25,034 bases of DNA, from NCBI GenBank assembly GCA_043803805.1, contig JAZDJP010000030.1:1-25034 (forward strand). Direction: 5' to 3'. Source of the DNA: JAZDJP01 sp043803805 (lineage in GTDB: Bacteria; Planctomycetota; JAZDJP01). Positions 15,952 through 22,471 of the stretch are shown piece by piece (the first letter of the stretch is position 1; each line of letters begins with the position of its first letter). Both the position numbers and the translations under genes were made by a program. Under the pieces are notes generated by a model. It saw only the letters and a list, made by a program, of their open reading frames with translations, ran no database searches and was not told the DNA's origin.

Positions 15952-17688
15952 TTATTCTTTGATCATCTCCCGCACGGTCTTGCCGGGCGGGATCATGGGG
16001 AGGACGTGCTCCTGGTACTTCACCAGGATGTCCAGGAGATAGGGTCCCTTTGCGGCCAGCATCCGCCGCAGGGCCGCGCGGACTTCCTTCTTGTCGATGA
16101 CCTTCTCGCCCGGAATGCCGAATCCGTCGGCGATCTTCACGAAGTCCGGGTAGGACCGTTCCGGGTGGGACGGATCCCCGATGTGGGGATTCCCGATATA
16201 CGTATGGGCGCGGTTGCCGTTGTAGAACTGGTCCTCCCACTGCACCACCATCCCGAGATGCTGGTTGTTCAGGATGACCACCTTGACCGGGAGTTTCTCG
16301 ATGGCGGAGACCGCGAGTTCCTGGATGTTCATGAGGATGCTGCCGTCGCCGTCCACGTCCACGACGGTCGCCTCCGGCCGGGCGAGTTGCGCCCCGATCG
16401 CCGCCGGGTAGCCGAATCCCATCGTCCCCAGGCCTCCCGACGTGAGGAACCGCCGCGGCCCCCGCGGGTGGAGCCATTGCGCCGACCACATCTGGTGCTG
16501 GCCGACCCCGGTCGTGAAGATGACGTCGCGGTTCCGGCAAAGGGCGTCGAGTTCCGCCAGGACGTAGGGCGGCACGATGCCGTCGTCGGTGTCGCGGAAG
16601 GCGAAGGGTTCCGCCTCCTTCCAGGCGCGCACCTGGCGGAGCCACGTCCGGGTGTCCCCCGGCTGGACGAGCGGCAGGAGTTTCTGCAAGGCATATCGAA
16701 GATCGCTCTCGAGGGCGATCTGGGCCGGTTTGATCTTGTTGAGTTCCGACGGATCGATGTCGATGTGGACGATGAACGCGTCCCTGGCGAACTCCCGGGG
16801 GTTGCTCGTCACGCGGTCGTCGAACCGCACCCCGAGCGCAAGCAGCAAATCCGCCTCGTCCACCGCATAGTTGGCATAGACCGATCCGTGCATCCCCAGC
16901 ATGTGAAGGGCGAGGGGATGCCGCGTCGGGAACCCCCCGATGCCCATGAGGGTGGTGGTGACGGGGATGCGGGCCTTTTCCGCCAGACGCAGGAGTTCCC
17001 GCTCCGCGCCGGACAGGATCACCCCGCCCCCGGCGTAGATGACGGGCCGCTTCGCCCGGTGGATCGCCTTCGCCACCTCCCGGAGGTCGGCGAGCGCCGC
17101 GCGCCGGTGGGGCCGGTAACTCTCCAGGGAAACCCGCCGGGGGATGACCGGATCGATCTCCCGCTGTTGGATGTCCTTGGGGATGTCCACGAGCACCGGA
17201 CCGGGCCGGCCCGTCGAAGCGATGTGAAACGCCTCGCGCACGGTTCGGGCGATGTCCTCCGTCCGCGTCACGAGGTAGCGGTGCTTCGTGATGGACTGGG
17301 CGATCTCGCTCACCGGGGCCTCTTGGAAGGCGTCCGTCCCGATGACATGGCTGGACACCTGCCCGGTGATGGCGACGATGGGCACCGAATCGAGTTTGGC
17401 GTTGGCCAGACCCGTCACGAGGTTCGTGGCGCCGGGGCCGGACGTGGTCAGGCACACCCCCACATTCCCGGAGACGCGAGCGTAACCCTCCGCCATGAAA
17501 ATCTCGCCCTGCTCGTTGCGGGGGAGGATGGTGCGGATCTGCGTGGAACGCGTCAACGCCTGGTGGATGGGCATGCTCGACCCGCCGGGGAAACCGAAGA
17601 GAATCCGCACCCCCTCGGCCTCGAGGGTCTTCACCACGATGTCGGCGCCGGGGAGTTTCCCGGGAGCGGTTTTGCGTCGCGCGGTCAT
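15952..17688 (-). CDS. ilvB: Acetolactate synthase, large (catalytic) subunit
   Basis: A 578-residue thiamine-diphosphate enzyme for the first common step of valine/leucine/isoleucine synthesis. Landmarks are FGFPGGSSMPIHQAL (31-45), catalytic Glu59 in RNEQGEIFMAEGYAR (57-71), TTSGPGATNLVTGLANAKLD, FDDRVTSNPREFA and the ThDP/Mg motif VDVDGDGSILMNIQELAVSA. The residue before Glu59, often His in this family, is Asn58. It is read as biosynthetic because of the FDDRVT segment and length. No regulatory subunit gene (ilvN/ilvH) follows; the next gene is a membrane protein. The promoter lies 8 nt upstream, and the start ATG is within ATGGATTTCCATG. Confidence 0.95.
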   Translation of the reverse strand: MTARRKTAPGKLPGADIVVKTLEAEGVRILFGFPGGSSMPIHQALTRSTQIRTILPRNEQGEIFMAEGYARVSGNVGVCLTTSGPGATNLVTGLANAKLDSVPIVAITGQVSSHVIGTDAFQEAPVSEIAQSITKHRYLVTRTEDIARTVREAFHIASTGRPGPVLVDIPKDIQQREIDPVIPRRVSLESYRPHRRAALADLREVAKAIHRAKRPVIYAGGGVILSGAERELLRLAEKARIPVTTTLMGIGGFPTRHPLALHMLGMHGSVYANYAVDEADLLLALGVRFDDRVTSNPREFARDAFIVHIDIDPSELNKIKPAQIALESDLRYALQKLLPLVQPGDTRTWLRQVRAWKEAEPFAFRDTDDGIVPPYVLAELDALCRNRDVIFTTGVGQHQMWSAQWLHPRGPRRFLTSGGLGTMGFGYPAAIGAQLARPEATVVDVDGDGSILMNIQELAVSAIEKLPVKVVILNNQHLGMVVQWEDQFYNGNRAHTYIGNPHIGDPSHPERSYPDFVKIADGFGIPGEKVIDKKEVRAALRRMLAAKGPYLLDILVKYQEHVLPMIPPGKTVREMIKE

Positions 17689-17696
17689 GGAAATCC

Positions 17697-17724
17697 ATTA
17701 TCGCCGTGGGTGAAGCATTGTCAA
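17697..17724 (-). promoter_or_regulatory. Promoter of ilvB, leaderless-type
   Basis: On the minus strand: TTGACA (17719-17724), 16-bp spacer, GATAAT (17697-17702), then 8 nt to the ATG at 17688. No room for an attenuator leader peptide exists. Confidence 0.7.
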
Positions 17725-17739
17725 TCACCGGATCGAGGG

Positions 17740-17787
17740 CGTGACTCGTAAACCGTCGCTCGTCGCGCGTATCTCGTATCTCGCAGA
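17740..17787 (-). repeat. GANNNAC heptad array, copy B
   Basis: Read on the minus strand the units are GAGATAC, GAGATAC, GCGCGAC, GAGCGAC, GGTTTAC and GAGTCAC, in strict 7-bp register. Closely similar to copies at 325-366 and 24811-24866. Confidence 0.7.
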
Positions 17788-17806
17788 AACACCAAGAAGA
17801 ATGTCA

Positions 17807-17829
17807 CGCGATCATGAGGTCATGACGCG
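17807..17829. promoter_or_regulatory. Imperfect palindrome, possible operator
   Basis: CGCG-a-TCATGA-gg-TCATGA-CGCG: two TCATGA half-sites flanked by CGCG, with one extra A on the left. It lies between the divergent ilvB and aroC promoters. Operator function is a guess. Confidence 0.3.
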
Positions 17830-17957
17830 AATCACAGAAAACAATAACTATAAATACCGCTATATTGACCGGATCCGGATGATACCGGGATTCTATGGCG
17901 GGAATCGAGGGAATTCCGCGAATTTGCCAATGGCGGCGCCGAACCCCGGAGAATTCC

Positions 17958-17986
17958 TTGACAGTTTCCCCCTTGTCTCGTTGAAT
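17958..17986 (+). promoter_or_regulatory. Promoter of aroC, leaderless-type
   Basis: TTGACA (17958-17963), 17-bp spacer, TTGAAT (17981-17986), then 6 nt to ATG 17993. It supports the 17993 start over longer in-frame versions. Confidence 0.6.
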
Positions 17987-17992
17987 AGAGCC

Positions 17993-19078
17993 ATGGGAAA
18001 CGTCTTCGGCCGTCTCTTCCGCATCGCCACCTGGGGCGAGAGCCACGGGCCGGGCATCGGCGTCGTCATTGACGGTTGCCCGCCCGGCGTTCCCTTAAGC
18101 GAAGCGGACATCCAACCGGACCTTGACCGGCGCCGCCCGGGACAGAGCGCCCTTGTGTCGGCGCGGAAGGAGCGCGACGCCTGCCGCATTCTCTCCGGGG
18201 TGTTCGAGGGGATGACGCTCGGCGCCCCGATCGCCCTCTGGGTGGAGAACACCAATGCGAAACCGGGCGATTACCTCGCGATGAAAAACACGTACCGCCC
18301 CTCGCACGCCGACTTCACCTGCCAGGCCAAATACGGATTCCGGGACTGGCGGGGCGGGGGGCGGTCGAGCGCGCGGGAAACCGTTGCGCGGGTCGCGGCG
18401 GGCGCCGTGGCGCGAAAGGTGCTGCGCGAGAAATTCGGACCGGTGGACATTGTCGCCTACGTCAAGCAGGTCCATGTCCTCACGGGGAACGTCGCTCCGG
18501 AAACCGTGACGCGGGAGGCGGTGGACGCGACGCCGGTCCGTTGCCCGGACCGTGCCGCGGCGCGGCGGATGGCGGCGCTCATCGCCAGGACGCGGAAGGC
18601 CGGGGACTCCGTGGGCGGCGTGATCGAGTGCGCGGTGCGGAACCTCCCGGTGGGACTGGGGATGCCCGTCTTCGACCGGCTGGAGGCGGATCTCGCCAAG
18701 GCCATGCTTTCCATCCCGGCAACGAAGGGATTCGAGATCGGCTCCGGCTTCGCCGGCGCGGCGATGCGTGGCTCCGAACACAACGACGAATTCTACATGG
18801 ACGGCGGCCGGGTCCGGACGCGCACGAACCGGTCCGGCGGGGTGCAGGGCGGGATCTCGAACGGTGAGATGATCCTGTTCCGGACGGCCTTCAAGCCGAC
18901 AGCGACCATTCTCCGGAAGCAGAAGACGGTGACGGCGGACGGGGAGGACACGGTGCTGGACCCGCGCGGCCGCCACGACCCGTGCGTCCTGCCCCGGGCG
19001 GTGCCCATCGTGGAGGCGATGACGGCGCTCGTGCTCACGGACCACGCGTTGCGGCACAAGGCGCAGAATTTGTGGTAA
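17993..19078 (+). CDS. aroC: Chorismate synthase
   Basis: A 361-residue enzyme of normal family length that converts EPSP to chorismate with reduced FMN, the last common step of aromatic synthesis. Signature segments are GNVFGRLFRIATWGESHGPG (2-21, family signature 1), RPSHADFTCQAKYGFRDWRG, GGGRSSARETVARVAAGAVA and SGFAGAAMRGSEHNDEF, and near the C-terminus RHDPCVLPRAVPIVEAM with the conserved R-H-D-P-C. Start 17993 is fixed by the family N-terminus MGNVFGR and by the promoter. A nested hairpin region and then tRNA-Leu follow. With the DAHP synthase gene about 6 kb away it brackets the pathway. Confidence 0.98.
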   Translation: MGNVFGRLFRIATWGESHGPGIGVVIDGCPPGVPLSEADIQPDLDRRRPGQSALVSARKERDACRILSGVFEGMTLGAPIALWVENTNAKPGDYLAMKNTYRPSHADFTCQAKYGFRDWRGGGRSSARETVARVAAGAVARKVLREKFGPVDIVAYVKQVHVLTGNVAPETVTREAVDATPVRCPDRAAARRMAALIARTRKAGDSVGGVIECAVRNLPVGLGMPVFDRLEADLAKAMLSIPATKGFEIGSGFAGAAMRGSEHNDEFYMDGGRVRTRTNRSGGVQGGISNGEMILFRTAFKPTATILRKQKTVTADGEDTVLDPRGRHDPCVLPRAVPIVEAMTALVLTDHALRHKAQNLW

Positions 19079-19081
19079 CAC

Positions 19082-19162
19082 CACGGAATCACGGAAAAAT
19101 TCAGAAACACGGAAAACACCTGCTTCTTTTCCGTGTTTCCTGATACGTTCGGTGATTCCGTG
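19082..19162. repeat. Nested inverted repeats between aroC and tRNA-Leu
   Basis: Inner stem: GAAACACGGAAAA (19104-19116) pairs perfectly with TTTTCCGTGTTTC (19127-19139) around a 10-nt loop. Outer stem: CACGGAATCAC (19082-19092) pairs with GTGATTCCGTG (19152-19162). It is built from the same CACGGAAN octamers as 15862-15951. It could fold in the aroC 3' end and act as a terminator or RNA-stabilising hairpin, although no T-tract follows. Confidence 0.65.
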
Positions 19163-19167
19163 ATAAT

Positions 19168-19253
19168 GCCGAAGTGGCGGAACTGGCAGACGCGCTGGAT
19201 TCAAAATCCAGTCCGGCTCACCCCGGGTGAGGGTTCAACTCCCTCCTTCGGCA
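19168..19253 (+). tRNA. tRNA-Leu (anticodon CAA)
   Basis: An 86-nt type II tRNA. Acceptor stem GCCGAAG/CTTCGGC, D arm GCGGAACTGGCAGACGC, anticodon stem CTGGA/TCCAG with loop TTCAAAA giving anticodon CAA (reads UUG). The long variable arm has a CCGG/CCGG stem, and the T arm is GAGGG-TTCAACT-CCCTC. Discriminator base A. CCA is not encoded. The sequence from the T-loop to the discriminator is repeated at 19508-19525. Confidence 0.95.
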
Positions 19254-19381
19254 CAATTTCGGCCGATAAACGGCGTCATCCATCGTCGCTACGCGCTCGA
19301 CGTGTCGCTCTGCAGACACGCCGTCGCGCTAGGCTCCTTGGCTGACTTGTTTCTCGACCGAAATTGAACGGTGTCAATGAG
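19236..19381. repeat. 146-bp direct repeat, first copy (includes tRNA-Leu 3' end)
   Basis: Begins inside the tRNA T-loop (CAACTCCCTCC) and continues about 128 bp past the tRNA. It matches 19508-19653 with an offset of exactly 272 and roughly seven mismatches by eye, no gaps. Confidence 0.88.
19254..19366. repeat. 113-bp module with terminal inverted repeats (first copy)
   Basis: Starts right after the tRNA discriminator base with CAATTTCGGCCGA and ends with TCGACCGAAATTG, the inverse at 12 of 13 positions. A smaller internal hairpin (GTGTC...GACAC) lies near the middle. The second copy is at 19526-19638. It encodes no protein. Confidence 0.6.
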
Positions 19382-19507
19382 CGGTGAGGAGTTGAACGGG
19401 CGACCGGCGCCGAGCGAGTAGCGAGGAAAAGCGAGCAAGGAGGCGAGCGTCAGCCGGGCGTCCAGGCCCGAGCGGAGCGTAGCCGGAGGCGAAGCGAGCG
19501 CTTGGGG
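19382..19507. other. Spacer between the two tRNA-tail repeats
   Basis: A 126-bp GC-rich stretch dominated by GCGAG/GGAGGCGAG words (for example GAGCGAGTAGCGAGGAAAAG). No gene, promoter or homology to the flanking repeats is seen. Confidence 0.5.
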
Positions 19508-19653
19508 CAACTCCCTCCTTCGGCACAATTTCGGCCGATAAACGGCGTCATCCGTCGTCGCTACGCGCTCGGCGTGTCGCCATGCAGACACGCCGTCGCG
19601 CTAAGCTCCTTGGCTGACTTGTTTCTCGACCGAAATTGCACGGTGTCAATGAG
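19508..19653. repeat. 146-bp direct repeat, second copy (orphan tRNA-Leu 3' end)
   Basis: Carries the tRNA 3' segment CAACTCCCTCCTTCGGCA without the rest of the tRNA, then the inverted-repeat module. The internal hairpin is better paired here (CGGCGTGTC with GACACGCCG). This is the arrangement left by an integration site or a tandem duplication of the tRNA flank, with no integrase gene in the window. Confidence 0.85.
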
Positions 19654-19687
19654 GGAGATGGTTGAAAATTCTTGCGACGAGGATTCC

Positions 19688-20035
19688 ATGAATAGAATCG
19701 CCCTGGTTTGTTTTCTGCTGGCCTCCTTTCTCGGAGCCGCGGGACAATACCTTTACAAGGCGGGCGCGGACCGGGCGGGGGCGTCGTGGGTTTCCTATGT
19801 CGGGAATATCCGATTGTGGGCCGGTATCGTGTGCTACATCGCGGTGATGGGGTTGTTTGTCGCCGCCTTCAAACGGGGTGGCGCTCCCGCCATCCTGTAT
19901 CCGGTCTATGCCACCACGTTCATCTGGTCGGCCGTCATCGCCCGGATGGTGTATGGGACGCCCATCCGGGGGATTCATGTGGCCGGCATGGTATTGGTTG
20001 TGTCGGGCGTCGCACTTCTGGCGAGGCCGTCATGA
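19688..20035 (+). CDS. Small four-helix membrane protein, SMR/EamA-like
   Basis: A 115-residue protein with four hydrophobic helices, the size and topology of one EmrE/ArnE-type (small multidrug resistance/EamA) unit. The segment PAILYPVYATTFIWSAVIAR matches the helix 3-4 region of that family, and the N-terminal helix ends GQYLYKAGA. By position at the head of a phospholipid operon it more likely moves a lipid or lipid-linked substrate than a drug; that is inference. ATGs at 19649 and 19658 are in frame but would add a polar extension from the repeat, so 19688 is preferred. The next gene starts inside its stop codon (ATGA). Confidence 0.75.
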   Translation: MNRIALVCFLLASFLGAAGQYLYKAGADRAGASWVSYVGNIRLWAGIVCYIAVMGLFVAAFKRGGAPAILYPVYATTFIWSAVIARMVYGTPIRGIHVAGMVLVVSGVALLARPS

Positions 20036-20709
20036 GCGACGGGGATTATCGGCCGTTGGACCGCCGGCCCGTGGCCAGCCGGGAACGAAAAGTGTTTCAG
20101 CGTTTGGCGGCCTTTCTGGCGGCCCGCGGTGTTTCCCCGAATACGATCTCGGTGGCCGGGATGTTGTGCGGGATGGGTGCCGGAGTGGCGTTCGGTCTGG
20201 CGGGGCGGAGCGGCGATGCCCGATGGCTGTTGTGGCTGGCCGGGGCGGCGTTGGTCCAGGCGCGGCTGGTGGCCAATCTTCTGGATGGCATGGTGGCGAT
20301 CGTCTCCGGACGGGCCTCTCCGGTGGGGGAACTGTATAATGAGGTTCCTGATCGGGTGTCGGACACCGCGGTGCTTGTGGGATTGGGATATGCCGAAGGA
20401 GGAAATGTCATTCTTGGCGTATTTGCGGCTCTGGCGGCCATGTTCACCGCCTATGTCCGAACCACGGGGAAGGCCGCGGGGGCGCTCATGGATTTCGGGG
20501 GGCCCATGGCCAAGCAACATCGCATGTTTGTGGTTACCCTGACGGCGGTCTTCATGGCGGTTTCCCCGGTCGGATGGCGATCCCTTCCCCTGGCGGGGCG
20601 GGACATCGGGATCCCGGCGGCCGCGCTCGCCCTGGTCCTTGCGGGCGGTCTCTGGACGGCCGTCCGTCGCCTCCGGCGCGCGGCGGCCTCGCTTCGTGTG
20701 CGATCATGA
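20032..20709 (+). CDS. CDP-alcohol phosphatidyltransferase family protein with variant motif
   Basis: A 225-residue protein with about 5-6 membrane helices. It contains the CDP-alcohol phosphotransferase signature at 82-107, but in the form N82-LLDG-...-G99-ELY-N103-EVP-D107. The usual D-x2-D-G-x2-A-R-x8-G-x3-D-x3-D therefore has its first and third Asp replaced by Asn, and the Arg after Ala89 is Ile90. In the standard enzymes the four Asp bind metal and the attacking alcohol. This may be a distinct subfamily with other metal or substrate use, or a weakened enzyme. It overlaps both neighbours by ATGA junctions, between a transporter-like gene and the CdsA-like gene. The pairing recalls E. coli ynbA-ynbB. 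Confidence 0.82.
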   Translation: MSDGDYRPLDRRPVASRERKVFQRLAAFLAARGVSPNTISVAGMLCGMGAGVAFGLAGRSGDARWLLWLAGAALVQARLVANLLDGMVAIVSGRASPVGELYNEVPDRVSDTAVLVGLGYAEGGNVILGVFAALAAMFTAYVRTTGKAAGALMDFGGPMAKQHRMFVVTLTAVFMAVSPVGWRSLPLAGRDIGIPAAALALVLAGGLWTAVRRLRRAAASLRVRS

Positions 20710-21686
20710 AGGAATACCTTTGGGAATGGCGTTCGGCATTTTCGCATCCCGTGACAATCGGGATCAGCGCGGGAGTGGGCGCCCTTCTTGTCGTGGTGTT
20801 GTTGGTCATTGCGATGATGCCCGCGACGGTTTCACTGCGGGAGGAATTGAGGAAACGTTGCCTGTCGTGGGGGGTGATGGCCCCGCTTCTCATCGGGCCC
20901 GTTCTGGCCGGACCGTTGTGGACGATGTTGATGGTGTGCGCCATCGGGGTGTTGTGCTACCGCGAGTACGCCCGGGCCACCGGGCTTTTCCGCGAAAAGG
21001 CCGTGAGCGCCGTTGTGGTGCTGGGCATTTTTCTGGTGACATTCGCGGTGGTGGACCACTGGTACGGGTTTTTCGTCGCGCTTTTCCCGCTGGTGGTGGT
21101 GCTTATCGCGGCGGCGGGCATCGTGAAGGACCGGCCATCGGGGTATATTCAGCGCGTGGGGCTCGCAGTGCTCGGTTTCATGCTTTTCGGATGCGCCCTC
21201 GGTCATCTCGGTTACATGGCGAACGACCGGGGATACCGGCCGGTGGTCCTCATGGTCATCCTCTGCGTCGAGATGAACGATGTCTTCGCCTTCTGTGCGG
21301 GGAAATTGCTGGGACGTCATCACCTTGCCCCGAACACGAGCCCCAACAAAACGATGGAGGGATCCGTGGGGGCGGTCGTTCTCACGACGGCCCTCACTGC
21401 GTTCCTGGGGCATTTCGTGTTCCTGGGCACGCCGATGGACCAGCCATTCCGTTTGGTCACCCTGGGGTTTCTGGTCAGCGTGGCGGGCCAATTGGGGGAC
21501 CTCATGCTGTCCTCCATCAAGCGCGATATCGGAATCAAGGACATGGGGAGTGTCATCCCCGGTCATGGGGGGATACTGGATCGCTTCAACAGTCTTCTTC
21601 TGGTGTCCCCGGCGGTATTTCACTTCGTGGGCTTTTTTGTCGGTTTCGGCCTCGACCGGCCGGGCCGCATCCTGACCGGTGGATAA
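20706..21686 (+). CDS. Phosphatidate cytidylyltransferase (CdsA-like)
   Basis: A 326-residue integral membrane protein with about eight helices. The family signature is present as SSIKRDIGIKDMGSVIPGHG followed by GILDRFN (about 269-295). The last residue of that signature, normally Asp, is Asn295. SPNKTMEGSVGAV (about 212-224) and the metal-binding MNDVFAFCAGKLLG (about 190-203) are also as expected. It should make CDP-diacylglycerol from CTP and phosphatidic acid, the activated donor for the CDP-alcohol phosphotransferase encoded just upstream. It overlaps the previous gene (ATGA) and the next (GTG at 21679 precedes its stop). Because it sits in this operon it may be a second, specialised copy rather than the housekeeping CdsA. 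Confidence 0.88.
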   Translation: MKEYLWEWRSAFSHPVTIGISAGVGALLVVVLLVIAMMPATVSLREELRKRCLSWGVMAPLLIGPVLAGPLWTMLMVCAIGVLCYREYARATGLFREKAVSAVVVLGIFLVTFAVVDHWYGFFVALFPLVVVLIAAAGIVKDRPSGYIQRVGLAVLGFMLFGCALGHLGYMANDRGYRPVVLMVILCVEMNDVFAFCAGKLLGRHHLAPNTSPNKTMEGSVGAVVLTTALTAFLGHFVFLGTPMDQPFRLVTLGFLVSVAGQLGDLMLSSIKRDIGIKDMGSVIPGHGGILDRFNSLLLVSPAVFHFVGFFVGFGLDRPGRILTGG

Positions 21687-22461
21687 CCCTTCATCCCTCA
21701 AATCCTGGGAGTTGAAACCCGCGCGGGACCTGGGGCTTCCGCCGGCCGAACGGTTTCGTTCCCTGAAGCGCGAGGCGGGGCTGATGGAAACCGCCGTTGG
21801 CCGTCTTTGGGGGGGGCTCCTCCGATTGTATTTGCACGGTTGGCATCGGCTGGCCGTCGACGGGCGGGAGCATCTTCCGAAAACTCCGCCCTTCATCTTG
21901 ATTGCCAATCACTCCAGCCATCTGGATGCCCTGGTGATGGCCTCGCTCGTTTCCGGTCGTTTGCGGGACCGGCTGTTCCCCATTGCGGCGGGCGACACTT
22001 TTTTCGAGACTCCGGCCAGTTCGGCATTCGCGGCAATTGTTCTGAACGCCCTGCCGATGTGGCGCAAACGATGCGGCCAGCACGCCCTTCAGGAACTCCG
22101 GGATCGTCTGGTGGGGGAGCCGTGCGCGTACATTCTCTTTCCCGAGGGAACGCGGTCAAGGGACGGGAATCTGAATCCGTTCAAGGCCGGGTTGGGGATG
22201 CTGGTGGCCGGTACGCCGGTTCCGGTGGTCCCCTGTTTCCTCGCGGGAACGTATGCGGCCCTGCCGCCGAAACGGAAGTTCCCCCGGTGGAAAAAGGTGA
22301 GGGTTCGGATCGGGCCGCCGCGGATATTTCAGGACGTGGCCAACGACCGGAGGGGATGGGAGCACATCGCGACGGAAATGGAGGGCGCGGTCAAATCCCT
22401 CATGCCGGGGACGATTGGCGGTGCTGCCGTCGAATCGGGAGGGTCACAATTTCGGCCTTAG
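21679..22461 (+). CDS. 1-acylglycerol-3-phosphate O-acyltransferase (PlsC-like)
   Basis: A 260-residue protein. Acyltransferase motif I is N77-H78-SSHL-D83 (catalytic His and Asp), motif III is FPEGTRS at 154-160, and a later PVPVVPCFLAGTYAALP segment matches motif IV. It would acylate lysophosphatidic acid to phosphatidic acid, the substrate of the CdsA-like protein encoded immediately upstream. It starts with GTG, 8 nt inside the cdsA-like gene, so the four genes from 19688 to 22461 form one tightly coupled operon. The substrate acyl chain or alternative lysolipid is not predictable. A C-terminal Gly/Ser-rich tail adds little. Confidence 0.9.
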   Translation: MDNPSSLKSWELKPARDLGLPPAERFRSLKREAGLMETAVGRLWGGLLRLYLHGWHRLAVDGREHLPKTPPFILIANHSSHLDALVMASLVSGRLRDRLFPIAAGDTFFETPASSAFAAIVLNALPMWRKRCGQHALQELRDRLVGEPCAYILFPEGTRSRDGNLNPFKAGLGMLVAGTPVPVVPCFLAGTYAALPPKRKFPRWKKVRVRIGPPRIFQDVANDRRGWEHIATEMEGAVKSLMPGTIGGAAVESGGSQFRP

Positions 22462-22471
22462 AGAGGGGGAA

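Larger units (their letters stand above)
17689..17992. other. Divergent intergenic region between ilvB and aroC
   Basis: About 300 bp without a convincing gene. It holds the ilvB promoter at the left end, a GANNNAC heptad array (17740-17787, minus sense), an imperfect palindrome (17807-17829), an AT-rich stretch around 17833-17868 and the aroC promoter at the right end. An upstream extension of the aroC frame exists but crosses all of these and is rejected. Confidence 0.7.

Noticed and set aside
16006..17751. A 581-codon open frame on the plus strand opposite ilvB
   Set aside because: Antisense shadow of a confidently identified enzyme; its composition (Arg, His, Val, Gly) is typical of reverse-strand GC-rich frames.
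17741..17992. Longer N-terminus for chorismate synthase
   Set aside because: Would run through the heptad array and the TTGACA promoter; the family N-terminus begins at MGNVFGR (17993).
19508..19525. Second tRNA-Leu gene
   Set aside because: Only the 3' end is present; no acceptor 5' strand, D arm or anticodon arm precedes it.
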